Source: Brucella sp. BE17 (GTDB taxonomy: Bacteria > Pseudomonadota > Alphaproteobacteria > Rhizobiales > Rhizobiaceae). Taken from it: a stretch of DNA of 64,000 nt. Location: positions 62,001 through 126,000 of the forward strand of contig NZ_CP154468.1 in assembly GCF_039545455.1 (NCBI RefSeq). The letters are read 5' to 3'. How positions within the stretch are numbered: position 1 is the first letter of the stretch; every line of letters begins with the position of its first letter. The translations under genes were made by a program, and so were the position numbers. The notes beneath the pieces are model-generated. The model did no database searches. It was not told the origin of the DNA and saw only the letters and a program-made list of their open reading frames with translations. Of this stretch, positions 61,899-64,000 are shown one piece after another.

Positions 61899-62581
61899 TG
61901 TTCGATGAAAATGTCTGGCAGATTGTTCTTCTGTCGCTCCGGGTTGCCGGGATCGCCATTCTTGTCGCTCTGCCAGTCGCCTTCATCGTCGCATGGTTGC
62001 TTGCCCGGTTTCAATTTCCGGGCAAGTCGCTTGTGCAGGCCATCGTCACCATGCCGCTGGTGTTGCCGCCGGTTGTGACAGGCTATTTTCTGCTGATCCT
62101 TTTTGGCGCACGCGGCGCGCTTGGTGGTCCTTTGCAGGAATGGCTCGGCCTTTCCTTTTCGTTTCGCTGGACAGGCGCGTCATTGGCCGCAGGCGTCATG
62201 GCCTTTCCCTTGCTCGTGCGTCCGATAAGGCTATCGATAGAAGGGCTTGATCGTGGGCTTGAAGAAGCAGCCCGTACGCTCGGCGCCAATCGTCTGGTTG
62301 CTTTTTTCACCGTCGTTCTGCCACCCTTGTTGCCGGGCGTTCTGGCAGGGGCGGTGCTGGGTTTTGCCAAGGCGTTGGGCGAGTTCGGTGCCACCATCAC
62401 TTTTGTTTCCAATATTCCCGGCGAGACGCAAACCCTGTCGCTCGCCATCTATTCGCTATTGCAGACCCCCTCTGGGGATGCGGCTGCACTTCGGTTGATC
62501 GCTATCTCGGCCTCGATTTCGATTGCCGCTGTGGTGCTGTCCGAGTGGTTGCAGCGCAGGTTGACGAGGGAGGCGAAATGA
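61898..62581 (+). CDS. modB: Molybdate ABC transporter permease
   Basis: A 227-residue permease with VTMPLVLPPVVTGYFLLILF and the EAA coupling region GLEEAARTLGANRLVAFFTV, ending LGFAKALGEFGATITFVSNI. It starts at ATG 61898, overlapping the modA stop by one base. It overlaps the modC start by four bases (ATGA), so the three genes are translationally coupled. Confidence 0.95.
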   Translation: MFDENVWQIVLLSLRVAGIAILVALPVAFIVAWLLARFQFPGKSLVQAIVTMPLVLPPVVTGYFLLILFGARGALGGPLQEWLGLSFSFRWTGASLAAGVMAFPLLVRPIRLSIEGLDRGLEEAARTLGANRLVAFFTVVLPPLLPGVLAGAVLGFAKALGEFGATITFVSNIPGETQTLSLAIYSLLQTPSGDAAALRLIAISASISIAAVVLSEWLQRRLTREAK

Positions 62582-63657
62582 GCGGTCTTGATGTATCAGT
62601 TGCCGGTTGCAATGGCAGATTCGCTGTTGAGGCAGATTTTGCTGCCAGCTGGGGTGTTACGGCGCTGTTCGGTCATTCAGGCGCGGGTAAGACCACGCTG
62701 CTCAAGATGATTGCCGGAACGCTCAAACCGCAAAGCGGTCGTATCGCAGTGGGGGATTTCACATTATTCGATGCCGATAAAGGCATAGATCTGCGCCCTG
62801 AGCAGCGCCGCATCGGCTATGTCTTTCAGGAAGCGCGGCTTTTCCCCCATATGAGCGTGAAGCGCAACTTGACCTATGCCCGCTGGGCCGGGCACAGGAA
62901 GAACACCCGCAGTTTTGACGAAGTGGTGGCGCTGCTCGGGATCGATCACCTCCTTAACCGTGCGCCTGCAAGCCTTTCGGGCGGCGAGCGCCAGCGCGTT
63001 GCTATTGGCCGTGCGCTTCTGTCTGATCCGGCTTTACTGTTGCTGGATGAGCCTTTGTCCTCACTCGATCATGCGCGGCGCCAGGAAATCCTGCCCTTTA
63101 TTGAAAAGCTACGTGACGAAAGCCATGTGCCTATTGTCTATGTCAGCCATGAGATTGATGAAGTGGCGCGGCTGGCTGATGAAATCGTGCTGCTTGCGGG
63201 CGGAAAGGTCACGGCAAGCGGCGAGGCGGCTGAAATCTTTCCGTTGATCAATGCGCAGGATGAAGGCGGCGGCGTGCTACTTGAAGGCACTGTCTCATCC
63301 TATGACGAAGCTTATAAACTTGCAGAGATTGATCTAGGCGGCGCGGCATTCCAGTTAAGCGATACAGGCCTCAGGCAGGATATGCATGTGCGGCTGCGCG
63401 TTCGCGCGCGGGATGTCTCTCTTGCGCGAAAAGTGCCTGAAGAAATCAGCATCCGTAATCAACTCCACGTCACAATCACGGCGATTGAGACGGACGATGG
63501 ACCGAACGCCCATGTGATGCTCGATTTTCGTGGACGTCGCCTTGGCGCACGCCTGACAAGGCGCTCCGTCGATGATCTTGGGCTGAACGTTGGTGATAAG
63601 GTGGTGGCGCTTATCAAGGCCGTATCGATTGATCGCGCAGGCATCAGGGAGAAATAA
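62578..63657 (+). CDS. modC: Molybdate ABC transporter ATPase
   Basis: A 359-residue ATPase. It has Walker A GHSGAGKTT (32-40), signature LSGGERQRVAIGRALL and Walker B LLLLDEPLSSLD. The C-terminal molybdate-responsive TOBE domain includes LRQDMHVRLRVRARDVSLA. TOBE binding of molybdate gives feedback inhibition. ATG 62578 is chosen as MSGLDVSVAGCNG; the frame goes 11 codons further. Confidence 0.95.
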   Translation: MSGLDVSVAGCNGRFAVEADFAASWGVTALFGHSGAGKTTLLKMIAGTLKPQSGRIAVGDFTLFDADKGIDLRPEQRRIGYVFQEARLFPHMSVKRNLTYARWAGHRKNTRSFDEVVALLGIDHLLNRAPASLSGGERQRVAIGRALLSDPALLLLDEPLSSLDHARRQEILPFIEKLRDESHVPIVYVSHEIDEVARLADEIVLLAGGKVTASGEAAEIFPLINAQDEGGGVLLEGTVSSYDEAYKLAEIDLGGAAFQLSDTGLRQDMHVRLRVRARDVSLARKVPEEISIRNQLHVTITAIETDDGPNAHVMLDFRGRRLGARLTRRSVDDLGLNVGDKVVALIKAVSIDRAGIREK

Positions 63658-63731
63658 AACAAGGGCGACGAGCGAAGGGGTTTTCGGCGCTCTACTTTTA
63701 TGCTTCCTGTCTGTGGAGATAGGAAGCAAAG

Positions 63732-64000
63732 ATGACTGATTTGCAGAACTGGACGCGGCGTCCGAGGCCCGAGCGTAAGACATTTGAGGGGCGCTATGCG
63801 CGGCTTGAACCGCTCGATGCGCAAAAGCATGGTGATGAATTGTTCTCTGCATCGACAGTCAAGGATGCAGATCAGCGTTTCACATGGCTGTTTGAGGTCC
63901 CGCCCGTCAATCGCTCCGAATTCGAGCCTTGGCTTGAAAAAGCATCCGAGAGTGAAGACCCGTTGTTTTTTGTCGTGATCGACAAGGCGAGCGGCAAGGT
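63732..64000 (+). CDS. GNAT-family acetyltransferase, N-terminal part (runs off window)
   Basis: About 89 residues are visible, beginning MTDLQNWTRRPRPERKTFEG and continuing GRYARLEPLDAQKHGDELFS, FTWLFEVPPVNRSEFEPWLE and PLFFVVIDKASGK. This matches the N-terminal half of a RimJ/RimL-like GNAT acetyltransferase. The acetyl-CoA-binding part is outside the window. A ribosome site (AGGAAG) lies just before the ATG. Confidence 0.82.
   Translation, partial: MTDLQNWTRRPRPERKTFEGRYARLEPLDAQKHGDELFSASTVKDADQRFTWLFEVPPVNRSEFEPWLEKASESEDPLFFVVIDKASGK

Noticed and set aside
1..64000. tRNA genes, rRNA genes and CRISPR arrays
   Set aside because: No cloverleaf-like sequence, rRNA stretch or regularly spaced direct repeats were noticed; a covariance-model scan would be needed to exclude small RNAs.

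Overview
The window looks like a chromosomal segment of an alphaproteobacterium of the Brucella/Ochrobactrum group. The best taxonomic marker is a 126-residue lipoprotein at 50579-50959 that closely resembles the Brucella outer-membrane lipoprotein Omp10. Rhizobial-type homospermidine synthase, a TrhO rhodanese, many ABC importers with FadR/LacI/IclR regulators and a dispersed extragenic repeat typical of these genomes agree with this. The rich catabolic content suggests an environmental Ochrobactrum-like strain rather than a classical Brucella; that part is inference. Coding density is high. I saw no rRNA, tRNA, CRISPR array or intact insertion sequence.

Layout. 1-5013: a sugar locus (dgoK fragment, AraFGH-type importer, divergent FadR-family regulator). 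5359-16460: a catabolic operon led by an MHS-type transporter, followed by a three-subunit molybdenum hydroxylase whose large subunit carries a fused CoxG-like domain, then an acyl-CoA ligase, a crotonase and an alpha/beta hydrolase; an AraC-type regulator lies upstream and an XdhC-like maturation gene is divergent. 16565-20824: a polar amino-acid ABC importer operon with RidA and an IclR regulator. 21716-28746: a LacI regulator convergent with an operon of a ribose-type ABC importer and an N,N-dimethylformamidase large-subunit homologue, followed by a non-coding stretch with a possible transposase scar. 29444-35825: FadR- and LysR-type regulators and glycolate oxidase glcDEF. 35858-42212: housekeeping and stress genes (aldo/keto reductase, L,D-transpeptidase, two unrelated 3-methyladenine glycosylases, LysE exporter, two Crp/Fnr paralogues). 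42374-47862: a LacI-controlled polar amino-acid-type importer with a 2-hydroxyacid dehydrogenase and a small EthD-like protein. 47859-64000: core genes (NfeD/band-7 pair, hemH, omp10, homospermidine synthase, pepF-pabB-pabC, a DUF882 peptidase, eda, trhO, modABC, start of a GNAT gene).

How it works together. The importers are placed next to probable catabolic enzymes and regulators, so most of the left half reads as substrate-specific uptake-plus-degradation modules. The molybdenum hydroxylase needs molybdopterin cofactor (XdhC-like helper next door, ModABC molybdate uptake about 48 kb away). A recurring feature is a near-perfect stem-loop in the gap between a binding-protein or transporter gene and the rest of its operon (2972, 6202, 12972, 19936, 25079, 25131, 45723). 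These probably set different mRNA levels within operons.

The most novel-looking parts are the lone dimethylformamidase-like large subunit in a sugar-type ABC operon, the molybdenum hydroxylase/CoA ligase operon of unknown substrate, and several clean palindromic operators.
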